This document shows positions 7,491 through 14,997 of a DNA stretch of 64,000 nt, piece after piece (the first letter of the stretch is position 1; each line of letters opens with the position of its first letter). The DNA lies in contig CBFDUE010000005.1 in NCBI GenBank assembly GCA_965613025.1, positions 1-64,000 of the forward strand. Direction: 5' to 3'. The translations under genes were made by a program, and so were the position numbers. This stretch comes from CAYTXJ01 sp965613025. GTDB taxonomy: Bacteria > Desulfobacterota > DSM-4660 > Desulfatiglandales > JALVMZ01. A model generated the notes under the pieces. That model had not been told where the DNA came from. It was given only the letters and a program-made list of their open reading frames with translations, and did no database searches.

Positions 7491-7833
7491 GTTTGACAGT
7501 TAGTAGTTAAAAATTTACTGATTTTTGGATTGCACATCTAAATAAATCAATAAGTTAGATCATTTTATATCTGTTACAGATTCAAAAAGTTGTAGTTACA
7601 GGATTTTGTTATTTTTTCTTGACTTATGCAATGTAAGTTTCTATTAGGTATTTATGTTTCTTAGAGAAACTCCAGTTAGAAGAGCAGATTGTAAGGCAGT
7701 AAAATATTTGCATCTTGTTGAATTCCTACGGGGTAAAGGGTAAGAGGTATCCTATTCATAATATCCTCTGTTGATACTATATGATCTTACAGAATATTTA
7801 CCTATTTCTTTACGCTACTAACTGTCAAACTTA
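7488..7833. mobile_element. MITE-like non-autonomous element, 346 bp
   Basis: Perfect 19-bp terminal inverted repeats at 7488-7506 and 7815-7833 bracket AT-rich DNA with no credible gene. The repeats begin TAAGTTTGACAGTTAGTAG on the left and are its exact complement on the right. Both ends carry a TA, compatible with a TA target duplication of IS630/mariner-type transposases. The left TAA is also the stop codon of the NifU-like gene. This explains most of the gene-free stretch 7491-7885. No parent transposase is in the window. Confidence 0.8.
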
Positions 7834-7885
7834 AGTAAAATATTTTAGTTTCTTCTCCATAAAATTTTGCAAGTTATGTTTACTT

Positions 7886-8143
7886 CTATTTATCCTCTTT
7901 TCCTCTTTTGGATGCATCAAGAATCGTCAAGCCAACTATCTTATCACCTCTGTATCTAACTATTATGCCATTGTCCAGCATCTCAGAATCTGTTGCCCTT
8001 TGAGGTCTTTCAAAGCTGATATACAATACATCTGCCTCCTTGTCATAATCAATAACAAGCCTATGCGATGGAAAGTTTAATATATGGGGAGTAGCATCAA
8101 ATATATGATTAAAGGCTTCTTGGGTTATTACTTCTTTTTCCAT
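7886..8143 (-). CDS. DUF2283 family protein, possible antitoxin
   Basis: 85 residues with the DUF2283 core: YDKEADVLYISF, a central acidic turn, GIIVRYRGDKIVGLTILDAS. These small proteins are common near integrases and are often partners of small toxins. AGAGGTGAT precedes ATG 8143. It begins inside the end of the upstream possible nuclease gene (16-base overlap), so the two are translationally coupled. Toxin-antitoxin pairing is inference from arrangement. It is the last gene before the MITE-like element. Confidence 0.75.
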   Translation of the reverse strand: MEKEVITQEAFNHIFDATPHILNFPSHRLVIDYDKEADVLYISFERPQRATDSEMLDNGIIVRYRGDKIVGLTILDASKRGKEDK

Positions 8144-8436
8144 GATATCACCTCTTTTTCTAATTTTATCTTACTTGTAAAATAACTGGTTATGACAAAG
8201 CCATCAACAGCACTTAGCTCTTTATATACTACTGCAAGATACTTTATTTCAGATACCTTTTTCAGTGCAATTAAGGCATCCCTATATCCTTTGATGATAT
8301 AATCTGGCTCTTCTATGGCAGAAAGAACATCATGGTAATGCCCTGCCATATCATCATGGTTTTCTACAATATGTATCCATCTTTCATCTGGCAATCTGAT
8401 TGGAACATTATTCTTAGAGACCGCTATGCTACTCAT
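8128..8436 (-). CDS. Putative PBECR-type nuclease (toxin candidate)
   Basis: 102 residues. The pattern LPDERWIHIVENH, a helical middle, then YLAVVYKELSAVDGFVITSYF resembles the barnase/EndoU/ColicinE5/RelE-like (PBECR) families. In those, an early His, central basic residues and a late Ser/Thr-Tyr strand form the active site. It lies directly upstream of DUF2283 with overlapping frames, as a toxin gene would. The start ATG 8436 overlaps the stop of the truncated integrase (ATGA), with a GAGG 9 bases upstream. Family assignment is from pattern only. Confidence 0.55.
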   Translation of the reverse strand: MSSIAVSKNNVPIRLPDERWIHIVENHDDMAGHYHDVLSAIEEPDYIIKGYRDALIALKKVSEIKYLAVVYKELSAVDGFVITSYFTSKIKLEKEVISWKKK

Positions 8437-9080
8437 ACTTTTGTGCCTCTTTTGGAACTGCTTGAAGCTAAAAGAGAGGCATATACATGCCTTAGTCCAT
8501 GAAGAGGTCTAAAATCCTTAAGAAGTCCTGCCTTCTCTTTGATTCTATTTACCTGTTGCTGAATGTAGGTTCTCTGTTTTCCATTTTTACCTGGGAATAC
8601 ATAAGGGCTATCTGTCCTAAGTATATCTTCAAGCACTTTTCGTGCTCCATCATTAAGAGGAATGGTCTGATCTTTACCCCCTTTAGGATCTTTTATGTGG
8701 ATGAAGCCATGATCAAAATCAATATCTTCCCATTTGAGTTTAGATAGCTCTCCCCGTCTCATTCCTGTATATAAGGCTAAGAGCATCATGGGACCAGCAT
8801 AAGGATGAGGATCTTCCTCTATTGCTTTGATCAGATTATTTAATTGATCAGGAGTCAGGGTCTCAGTCTTAAGGTTATTTACTTTGGGCATTTGAATCTT
8901 AAAACTTATTCCTTCACAGAGATTCTTTTTAACCACAAAATTGATGATTCGTCTAAGTAATTCCAATATATTCTTTGTTGTTGCAGGAGACCTTTTAAGC
9001 CTTAACCTTATCTTTTCCTTCTCTTTTTCTGTTAGCTCATTTAAAAAATTTAATGATCTTTTACTAAACTTAACCTTCAT
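8433..9080 (-). CDS. Truncated tyrosine recombinase fused to a RelE-like N-terminus
   Basis: Residues 1-29 (MKVKFSKRSLNFLNELTEKE onward) read like the first strand and helices of a RelE/ParE toxin. From about residue 30 (SPATTKNILELLRRIINF) the protein becomes a phage-type integrase with TGMRRGELSKLKW (catalytic Arg), a beta-hairpin Lys near KGGKD, and LHGLRHVYASLLASS (HxxR). The second His and the nucleophilic Tyr are missing: after ASS the frame runs into SSKRGTKV and stops. It is therefore catalytically dead as an integrase and likely a chimera of two broken genes. The upstream orphan antitoxin-like ORF fits the toxin half. Confidence 0.75.
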   Translation of the reverse strand: MKVKFSKRSLNFLNELTEKEKEKIRLRLKRSPATTKNILELLRRIINFVVKKNLCEGISFKIQMPKVNNLKTETLTPDQLNNLIKAIEEDPHPYAGPMMLLALYTGMRRGELSKLKWEDIDFDHGFIHIKDPKGGKDQTIPLNDGARKVLEDILRTDSPYVFPGKNGKQRTYIQQQVNRIKEKAGLLKDFRPLHGLRHVYASLLASSSSKRGTKV

Positions 9081-9120
9081 TTATTCACTGAGTCATATCC
9101 TTAAATTCAGTTTCATCAAA

Positions 9121-9273
9121 TTAAGAGGAAGATGGAAGTTTCCGCTCAATCTCTTTCATCTCTTTATCAGATACATAAGAGGTAAGGGTTTCATAAAGAG
9201 TCAGTCTTTCCTCTTTTAAGACTTCTCTAATACTTTCTTTTATCAACTGTTTTAATTCAGCTTGTGTAATCAT
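9121..9273 (-). CDS. Small antitoxin-like protein, 50 residues
   Basis: ATG 9273 is preceded by GGAGGT and GGATTTA. The frame codes for an acidic, helical protein (MITQAELKQLIKESIREVLK at the start, YVSDKEMKEIERKL near the end). This YVSDxE-xx-EIE arrangement recalls small antitoxins of RelE/VapC-type pairs. It lies 40 bases upstream of the chimeric gene whose first 29 residues look like a RelE toxin, so it is probably the antitoxin left from a destroyed pair. Assignment is by pattern. Confidence 0.5.
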   Translation of the reverse strand: MITQAELKQLIKESIREVLKEERLTLYETLTSYVSDKEMKEIERKLPSSS

Positions 9274-9373
9274 TAAATCCTTTTACCTCCTTATTTATTC
9301 TCTGAGCTTATAGCTAATAAGTATATTTATTTTATCAATAAAATGGAAAGACAATTTAAAACTCGGTATATTT

Positions 9374-9607
9374 TTAGCCCCCTGCAATGGGAGGGAATAT
9401 TCCAATTCTATCTCCATCTTTCAATATCTCATCTCCACTTGCATGGATACCATTTATAAATATGAGCTTTATCTGTTCCTCAGGAATACCCAGATCCTTG
9501 ATTAAATCCTTTAATTTCTTGCCATTTTCAATCTCGATATGGTTGACCTGAGACCCTCTGGGAGCATATTTATTAAGAGTGGCATAGAGTCTGATTTCTA
9601 CTTTCAT
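9374..9607 (-). CDS. MoaD/ThiS-like sulfur carrier
   Basis: 77-residue ubiquitin-fold protein ending in the required Gly-Gly (FPPIAGG), with an internal DGDRIGIFPP. Its C-terminal glycine would be adenylated by an E1-like protein (MoeB/ThiF) and thiocarboxylated to supply sulfur, for molybdopterin if MoaD. MoaD is favoured over ThiS by the start (MKVEIRLYATLNKYAP). A molybdopterin enzyme is encoded at 39212-42855 and an E1-like protein at 45507-46313, but neither is adjacent. It stands alone between mobile debris and a palindromic repeat. Confidence 0.85.
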   Translation of the reverse strand: MKVEIRLYATLNKYAPRGSQVNHIEIENGKKLKDLIKDLGIPEEQIKLIFINGIHASGDEILKDGDRIGIFPPIAGG

Positions 9608-9677
9608 AATATGCTATTTTCTTGACATATATCTTACTTAAAGGCATCTTACAAAAGAGGATAATTCATTTCAAGGA

Positions 9678-9799
9678 GAGAGCTTTGAATTTTTCAAAGC
9701 TCTCAGAAAGAGGCTGTAATTATGGGTTATTTTAAGTTAATTTTTTGGGGGTCTGGGGGTATAACCCCCAGCGTAAAAAGGGGTTTAAGCAAAGGTCTC
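9678..9799 (+). repeat. Dispersed palindromic repeat A, copy 1
   Basis: A 122-bp element. It starts with a 12-bp stem, 3-base-loop hairpin (9678-9704, GAGAGCTTTGAA arms) and contains a second hairpin from CTGGGGGT / ACCCCCAG. It ends in CAAAGGTCTC, a one-mismatch inverse of the start. Copies lie at 48213-48364, 52717-52834 and 59454-59734. Directly after it comes the AAGG that serves the CBS-domain gene at 9811. Confidence 0.9.
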
Positions 9800-9810
9800 A
9801 AGGATAAGAT

Positions 9811-10407
9811 ATGAAGATACGAACATTGATGATTCCAGATCCCATCACCATCAAAGAAGATGCCACCATTGATGAGGCCATTACCGTGATGAAAAAGAAT
9901 CGTATAAGACATCTTCCAGTGGTGGATAATAAAAATAATCTTAAAGGATTTTTGACACTGGCAGATCTTAAGCAGGGTCTCATTCCTTCCATGCTAAGCG
10001 ATATAACGCTCTCTGATCTGATGATCAAGAATCCCATAACTGTTTCTCCTGAAGATGATGTAGAACATGCTGCCAGGCTGATCTATGAAAATAAGATAGG
10101 AGGAATACCCGTTGTGGCAGGTAGGCGTTTGGTTGGGATAATCACAGAGTCAGATATATTGAGAGCATTTATTGAGATATTGGGTATGCTATATTCCACC
10201 CATTCCATTGAACTTGAAATAGGTAATGATAACCATTCATTTCTAAAGGCGCTTTCCATTATAAAGGAAAATGGTGGTGAGATAATTAATATATCCCTAA
10301 AAGAGAGGAATGAACTGAGGAGGGTATATTATTTTAGAATCTCCACCCTGAATATGGACAATATAAGATCAGAACTTAGCCAGCAGGGATTTAATATACT
10401 GGATTAG
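9811..10407 (+). CDS. CBS-domain pair protein with C-terminal ACT-like region
   Basis: 198 residues. CBS 1 (about 1-60) has MIPDPITI and HLPVVDNKN; CBS 2 (about 70-125) has MIKNPITV, GGIPVV and GIITESDI. The remaining 65 residues, starting near THSIELEI, are compatible with an ACT-type fold, as in AcuB-like proteins. CBS pairs bind adenosine nucleotides and regulate partner proteins; the partner is unknown. The AAGG ribosome-binding site abuts the upstream palindromic repeat. It is followed after 13 bases by the LigD phosphoesterase gene. Confidence 0.85.
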   Translation: MKIRTLMIPDPITIKEDATIDEAITVMKKNRIRHLPVVDNKNNLKGFLTLADLKQGLIPSMLSDITLSDLMIKNPITVSPEDDVEHAARLIYENKIGGIPVVAGRRLVGIITESDILRAFIEILGMLYSTHSIELEIGNDNHSFLKALSIIKENGGEIINISLKERNELRRVYYFRISTLNMDNIRSELSQQGFNILD

Positions 10408-10420
10408 GATTAATCTTTCC

Positions 10421-10936
10421 ATGGGGATAAAAGAATCCATAGCTGCACAAGGCCATAGATTTGTGGTTCAGGAACATCACTCCCGAAAACTTCATTATGA
10501 CTTTAGACTGGAGATCGGAGGTGTTTTAAAATCGTGGGCCATTCCCAAAGGGCCATCCCTTGACCCAACACAGAAGAGATTGGCTGTATTAGTGGAGGAT
10601 CATCCATTGGAATATATGGATTTTGAAGGAATTATCCCTGAAGGACACTATGGAGCTGGAGAGGTGGTAATATGGGATAAGGGTGATTTTAAACTCCTTG
10701 AAGGTGAAGATCCTTTGCAGGAATTTGAAAAGGGAAAGCTTGTCCTTGAACTAAATGGAAGGATCTTAAAAGGGGGGTTCACTCTCCTTATGATGAAGGG
10801 AAGGGGGAAGGAAAACTGGCTTTTGATAAAGAGGAGGGATGAATTTAGTAAAAAGGGGTGGTCTCTAACCCCTGCACTTACAGATGAAAAGAGGAGGCTC
10901 CTAAGCACAAGGATACCTCCCTGTGATGCGAGATAG
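10421..10936 (+). CDS. Stand-alone LigD 3'-phosphoesterase domain protein
   Basis: 171 residues matching the 3'-phosphoesterase (PE) module of bacterial DNA ligase D. EHHSRKLHYDFRLE (res. 18-31) carries the metal-binding His, Asp and Arg residues, followed by SWAIPKGPS and the EGHYGAGEV turn. The module trims 3'-phosphate or ribonucleotide ends during non-homologous end joining. Here it is a separate protein; no ligase, polymerase or Ku gene is in the window. It probably shares a transcript with the CBS-domain gene. Start ATG 10421 has only a weak Shine-Dalgarno. Confidence 0.9.
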   Translation: MGIKESIAAQGHRFVVQEHHSRKLHYDFRLEIGGVLKSWAIPKGPSLDPTQKRLAVLVEDHPLEYMDFEGIIPEGHYGAGEVVIWDKGDFKLLEGEDPLQEFEKGKLVLELNGRILKGGFTLLMMKGRGKENWLLIKRRDEFSKKGWSLTPALTDEKRRLLSTRIPPCDAR

Positions 10937-10962
10937 GAATATTTTATCTTTTAGTTGAAACT

Positions 10963-12501
10963 ATGAAAAGAAGGTTTATATCTCTCCTTATTATCCTGTT
11001 ACTCATTATAGCCCCAGATTGCCTCCTTTGTACTACTCACATTGTGATTCTACATACCAATGATCATCACGGCCATCCCGTTAAATATTCCTATAGAGGT
11101 CTTAAAGGGGTAGGAGGACTTCCTGCAAGGGCGACCTTGGTAAAAGAGATTAGAAAGAGGGAAGGGGAGATATTGCTCTTAGATGCAGGGGATATAAATA
11201 CAGGAATGCCAGAGTCCAATCTCTTCAGTGCCAGGCCCGATATATTGGGCTATAACTACATAGGCTATGATGCTATGACCCTGGGAAATCACGAATTTGA
11301 CAATCCCCTTTCGGTATTGAAGACACAGATGGATTGGGCCAAGTTTCCCTTTATAAGTGCAAATCTATTGAAAAGGGATGGATCATATCTATCAAGACCC
11401 TATGTTATAGAAGAGATAAAAGGGAAAAAGATAGCTATCCTGGGTTTTACCACCCCCTTTTCCCTATGTGCATTGGATAGAGAGACAAGGAAGATCTTAA
11501 GGATAGAAGATCCCATAGTGGCAGCAAATAGAATTGTGCCTGAGCTCAAGAGGAGATGTGATCTTCTCATCGCACTTACTCATCTTGGAATATATGAAGA
11601 CGATAGGGAGCAGGGCTCCATTCAGCTTGCAAAAGAGGTAGATGGAATTGACCTTATAATTGATGGACATTCTCATACTAAGATGGATCATCCCATATGG
11701 GTCAAAAACAGGTATAGTGAGAAAAAGATCCCTATTTTGCAGGCCTGGAAATGGGGACTTGTAATGGGTAGGACCGATATCTGGATGGATGGCAGTAAAG
11801 ATCTTGATCTGGAATTTAAATGTATCCCTATAAACTTAGATAGAAGGAATGGGCATATTCCTGAAGACAGGAATCTTTTAAAGCTCTTATCTCCTTATGT
11901 AAGAGAGGTGGAAAAGAGGCTTTCTGAGATTGTGGGATATGCGGAACATACCCTTTCAAGCAAGGGCTCCAGGGAGGCAGAGACCCCTCTTGGGGATCTC
12001 ATTGCAGATTCTATGCTCCACTTCACCAAGAGATGGAATGTGGATTTTGCCATCCAAAATGCTGGAGGTATCAGGGCGGATCTTCCCAGGGGCCCTATAA
12101 CATTGAGAAAGATCTACGAGATCCTTCCATTTGATGATACCGTGGTGGTGCTAAGGCTCAGTGGCAGGGATCTTAGAGAGATGTTTGGGCATATCGCCAC
12201 CCTTCCTCCAGGACATGGAGGATTCCCCCAGGTATCCGATGGGATATATTTTGAGATAGATAGAGCAAGGGGTGAATGTAGAGATATAAAGATTAAAGGT
12301 AAGAGATTGAATCTTAAAAAGGTCTATACCATTGCAACTAATTCATACCTTTCTGAAGGTGGTGATGGTTATCATATGCTGAGGCGTTGTCTTTTTAGAT
12401 ATGATACTTCAAGATTTCAAAGGGATGTATTTGCAGAATATATCAGACACTTAGGGACAGTCAAAAAAAGGTATGGAAGGAGAATAAGGATAGTCAATTG
12501 A
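10963..12501 (+). CDS. UshA-like 5'-nucleotidase, exported
   Basis: 512 residues with an N-terminal signal peptide (basic start, hydrophobic stretch to about residue 23). The metallophosphatase domain has HTNDHHGH (31-38), DAGDINTG, LGNHEFDN and DGHSHT, giving the dinuclear metal site. The C-terminal nucleotide-binding domain has NAGGIRADLP and SYLSEGGDGY. Such enzymes hydrolyse nucleotides or UDP-sugars in the periplasm for salvage of nucleosides and phosphate. Converges with the small membrane protein gene at 12494 (8-base overlap). Confidence 0.92.
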   Translation: MKRRFISLLIILLLIIAPDCLLCTTHIVILHTNDHHGHPVKYSYRGLKGVGGLPARATLVKEIRKREGEILLLDAGDINTGMPESNLFSARPDILGYNYIGYDAMTLGNHEFDNPLSVLKTQMDWAKFPFISANLLKRDGSYLSRPYVIEEIKGKKIAILGFTTPFSLCALDRETRKILRIEDPIVAANRIVPELKRRCDLLIALTHLGIYEDDREQGSIQLAKEVDGIDLIIDGHSHTKMDHPIWVKNRYSEKKIPILQAWKWGLVMGRTDIWMDGSKDLDLEFKCIPINLDRRNGHIPEDRNLLKLLSPYVREVEKRLSEIVGYAEHTLSSKGSREAETPLGDLIADSMLHFTKRWNVDFAIQNAGGIRADLPRGPITLRKIYEILPFDDTVVVLRLSGRDLREMFGHIATLPPGHGGFPQVSDGIYFEIDRARGECRDIKIKGKRLNLKKVYTIATNSYLSEGGDGYHMLRRCLFRYDTSRFQRDVFAEYIRHLGTVKKRYGRRIRIVN

Positions 12502-12997
12502 GATTCAGACTTCTCTTCCATACCGCAATTACTGAACTTAAAGAGTCTTTGGCCTCCTTTTCATTTCCATCTACAAGGGAAGACCAGGTTCTGTTAAGAT
12601 TTCTCTCTCCTTGGGCAAGTGGTACAAACAGCTCAGAGAATCTTCTATGGCCTATTTTAGACACTATCTCTGATCTTTTATCTGCAAAGGTGGCAATCTG
12701 ACCCAGAATATGCTCAATCCTATCTTTCCTTTGATCTATAGAAAGTCTATCCCATTGGTTCCAGAGATCTTCTACAGCATTTAATATGGATGAAAATCTC
12801 TCTTTAATATCAAAATGCTCCTCTTTACCTCTACCTCTATGTATATCAGTAGTGCTTCCATATCTTATCAATATGACCCCAACTAAAGACAATGTCACAC
12901 ATCCAATCAGGTGTATCCAGTTAATCTGAGGCCTTGCTGCAAAGAGGGACCCAATTGAGATACCGAAAATAAATATTCCATATCCTATATACCTCAT
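12494..12997 (-). CDS. Unknown membrane protein with cytoplasmic helical domain
   Basis: 167 residues: two N-terminal membrane segments (YGIFIFGISIGSLF and HLIGCVTLSLVGVILI), then a roughly 110-residue charged, helix-rich domain. I recognise no family. Its start codon directly follows the stop of the OPT transporter (TAA-ATG), so the two are almost certainly co-translated, and it may be an accessory of that transporter. This is inference from position. Confidence 0.7.
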   Translation of the reverse strand: MRYIGYGIFIFGISIGSLFAARPQINWIHLIGCVTLSLVGVILIRYGSTTDIHRGRGKEEHFDIKERFSSILNAVEDLWNQWDRLSIDQRKDRIEHILGQIATFADKRSEIVSKIGHRRFSELFVPLAQGERNLNRTWSSLVDGNEKEAKDSLSSVIAVWKRSLNLN

Positions 12998-14704
12998 TTA
13001 AAACACTCCAAACATAACAAGGAATGAATACCCAAGTTCAGCAAGTGCCTCACCCACAATCAGACCCGCTGCAAATGGAACTCCTTTACTTTCAAACCAC
13101 GATATACCCTTTTTCTTAACCAGCATCATATTGGCAACGCATCCAACTCCATAGCCAAGAGTAATTGAAAAGGGAAGATACATGGCAAGTCCTACCAATA
13201 CCCCAAGTCCACCTCCTGGAAGCAGGGACATTACACCTCCTAATAGTCCTCCGGTAATGTACCTCTCAACAGGAGCATTACCACTTAAAACAGACTCAAC
13301 CATTGCCTTTAGTGCCGATGCCTGTGGTGCAGGAAGGCAACCAGATGTGTTATTAATACATGCAGTACTTTGAGGACCAAAACCTGGGGTGCCATCAGGA
13401 GTATGCCATAGAAGTAATACGGTTAAGATACTCACTACAGGGCCAATCCAACCAAATAAGACCTGGACTATCTGCTGAGCCTTAGGTCTTGATCCAACCA
13501 AAAATCCTGTCTTCAGATCTTGCATCATATCAGCACATTGGGAAATCGCTACACAGACCGTCACTCCTATCAGTACAGATACAACCACATTACCACCACT
13601 AATGGCCAGTATCATGGTCACAGCAATAAGTGCAAGGCCTGATACTGGTGACATATCAGTCATCCCTGTACATTGGGCAACTATAATTCCTGCAAGGGCA
13701 AGCCAAAGAGTCCCGATTAAGGCAACCGCTAACCCTATTAAGATACCTCCTTGTGGGTTAACCATATAGGAAGAGGTGAATAACACTACTGCCGAGAGTA
13801 TAATCGCTCCAATTATCACTTTATAAGAGAGCTCTTCAGAGGTTGAAATTCCACTGCTTTCTTTTGCTCTTGCAAGTGATCTAATTGCTGCTGATATGGC
13901 AGGGGATGAGACCACCACCCCCATAAGAGCTCCTCCGATAAGCATTCCGATCCCAAGTGGTCTTAAAAGGGAGGTGTAGAAATATTGTGTTGGATTGGTT
14001 ACATGTGCAGAAAGCCAGCCTAAGTGATGAGAGGCAGGAGATATCACCCACCATCCCAAAATCCCACCAAGAGCAAATGGAAGCCCCGGCCTCCCTGCTA
14101 GGAAACCGGCACCAAAATTCATAAGGCTTACGGAAATGGCAGTATTCATATATCTTGGGAGTCCTATCCAATCTCCAATCCTTAACATATCAGGTATAAT
14201 ACCTGTCTTTATAAGAATTACTGTAACAATGGATACAGTTGCCCCAGAGATCAATAACTTTCCCTTTTCCATTCCTGCACCAGGTGCCTTTAATATGGCT
14301 GAAACAGCCACACCAGAAGGAAACCTCAATCTATCCAGTTCAATCATCTGTCTTCTGAGGGGGATTATGACCATAATACCCAAAAAAGAGCCTGCTACTG
14401 CTGCAAGAATTAATGAGCTCAAAGGGAAGGGCTTACCCATAAGAAGAAGAGCAGGGAAGGTAAATATTATCCCCGCGCTTGATATATTTATGGCACTTGC
14501 TACTGTCTGATTTATATTATTTTCCACGATGGTTCCTTTTTTCATTATTCCTTTTAGAAATATGAAACCCAGGATAGCAGCCACTGTGGAACCTGTCATT
14601 GTAAATCCCAATTTAAGCCCTGCATAGGTAAATGCCATTGTCATTAGAATACCTTGAATAACACCAAGGATAAGAGCGGCTTTAGTTATTTCCCGATACC
14701 TCAT
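12998..14704 (-). CDS. OPT-family oligopeptide/metal-chelate transporter
   Basis: Polytopic protein of 568 residues with an OPT pattern: MAFTYAGLKLGFTMTGSTVA at the start, GLPFALGGILGWW in the middle, and a Gly-rich LPGGGLGVLVGLAMYLP near the end. OPT proteins import oligopeptides or metal-siderophore/glutathione complexes; bacterial substrates are mostly unknown. It is co-translated with a small two-helix membrane protein. Upstream is tRNA-His on the same strand. Confidence 0.9.
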   Translation of the reverse strand: MRYREITKAALILGVIQGILMTMAFTYAGLKLGFTMTGSTVAAILGFIFLKGIMKKGTIVENNINQTVASAINISSAGIIFTFPALLLMGKPFPLSSLILAAVAGSFLGIMVIIPLRRQMIELDRLRFPSGVAVSAILKAPGAGMEKGKLLISGATVSIVTVILIKTGIIPDMLRIGDWIGLPRYMNTAISVSLMNFGAGFLAGRPGLPFALGGILGWWVISPASHHLGWLSAHVTNPTQYFYTSLLRPLGIGMLIGGALMGVVVSSPAISAAIRSLARAKESSGISTSEELSYKVIIGAIILSAVVLFTSSYMVNPQGGILIGLAVALIGTLWLALAGIIVAQCTGMTDMSPVSGLALIAVTMILAISGGNVVVSVLIGVTVCVAISQCADMMQDLKTGFLVGSRPKAQQIVQVLFGWIGPVVSILTVLLLWHTPDGTPGFGPQSTACINNTSGCLPAPQASALKAMVESVLSGNAPVERYITGGLLGGVMSLLPGGGLGVLVGLAMYLPFSITLGYGVGCVANMMLVKKKGISWFESKGVPFAAGLIVGEALAELGYSFLVMFGVF

Positions 14705-14792
14705 TCTTAGGAATGGTAGTAAAAAATTAGTCTTTTTTAACTTTTGAGGGGAAGAATTAATTAAAGATAAATATAACTGTCAAGATAAAAAA

Positions 14793-14870
14793 TGGGGTGG
14801 ATGATGGGACTCGAACCCATGACCTCTGGGGCCACAACCCAGTGCTCTAACCAGCTGAGCTACACCCACC
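14793..14870 (-). tRNA. tRNA-His (GTG)
   Basis: Reverse complement folds as a cloverleaf: acceptor GTGGGTG/CATCCAC with an encoded G-1 at 14870 pairing C73, the histidine identity element. The anticodon loop reads TTGTGGC-like with GTG, and the T arm is ATGGG-TTCGAGT-CCCAT. The CCA end is encoded (14793-14795). Confidence 0.97.
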
Positions 14871-14946
14871 ACAACTTAAAAGATTATATAGCCATTCAAA
14901 GGTAAAAGTTCAAGTGCAAATTTAATTCCTATCTTATCAATTGGGT

Positions 14947-14975
14947 TTGACCATACCCCCTTTTTTGATTATATC
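14947..14975 (+). promoter_or_regulatory. Candidate promoter for the selA operon
   Basis: TTGACC (14947-14952), 17 bases, TATATC (14970-14975), then an AAGGAGAG ribosome-binding site before ATG 14998. It lies inside the longest possible selA frame and so argues against the upstream TTG start. Confidence 0.45.
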
Positions 14976-14997
14976 TGAAAGACTAAAGGAGAGATAT

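Noticed and set aside
14941..14997. TTG start extending SelA by 19 residues
   Set aside because: No Shine-Dalgarno, the extension is not SelA-like, and it would contain the best promoter match; ATG 14998 has AAGGAGAG.
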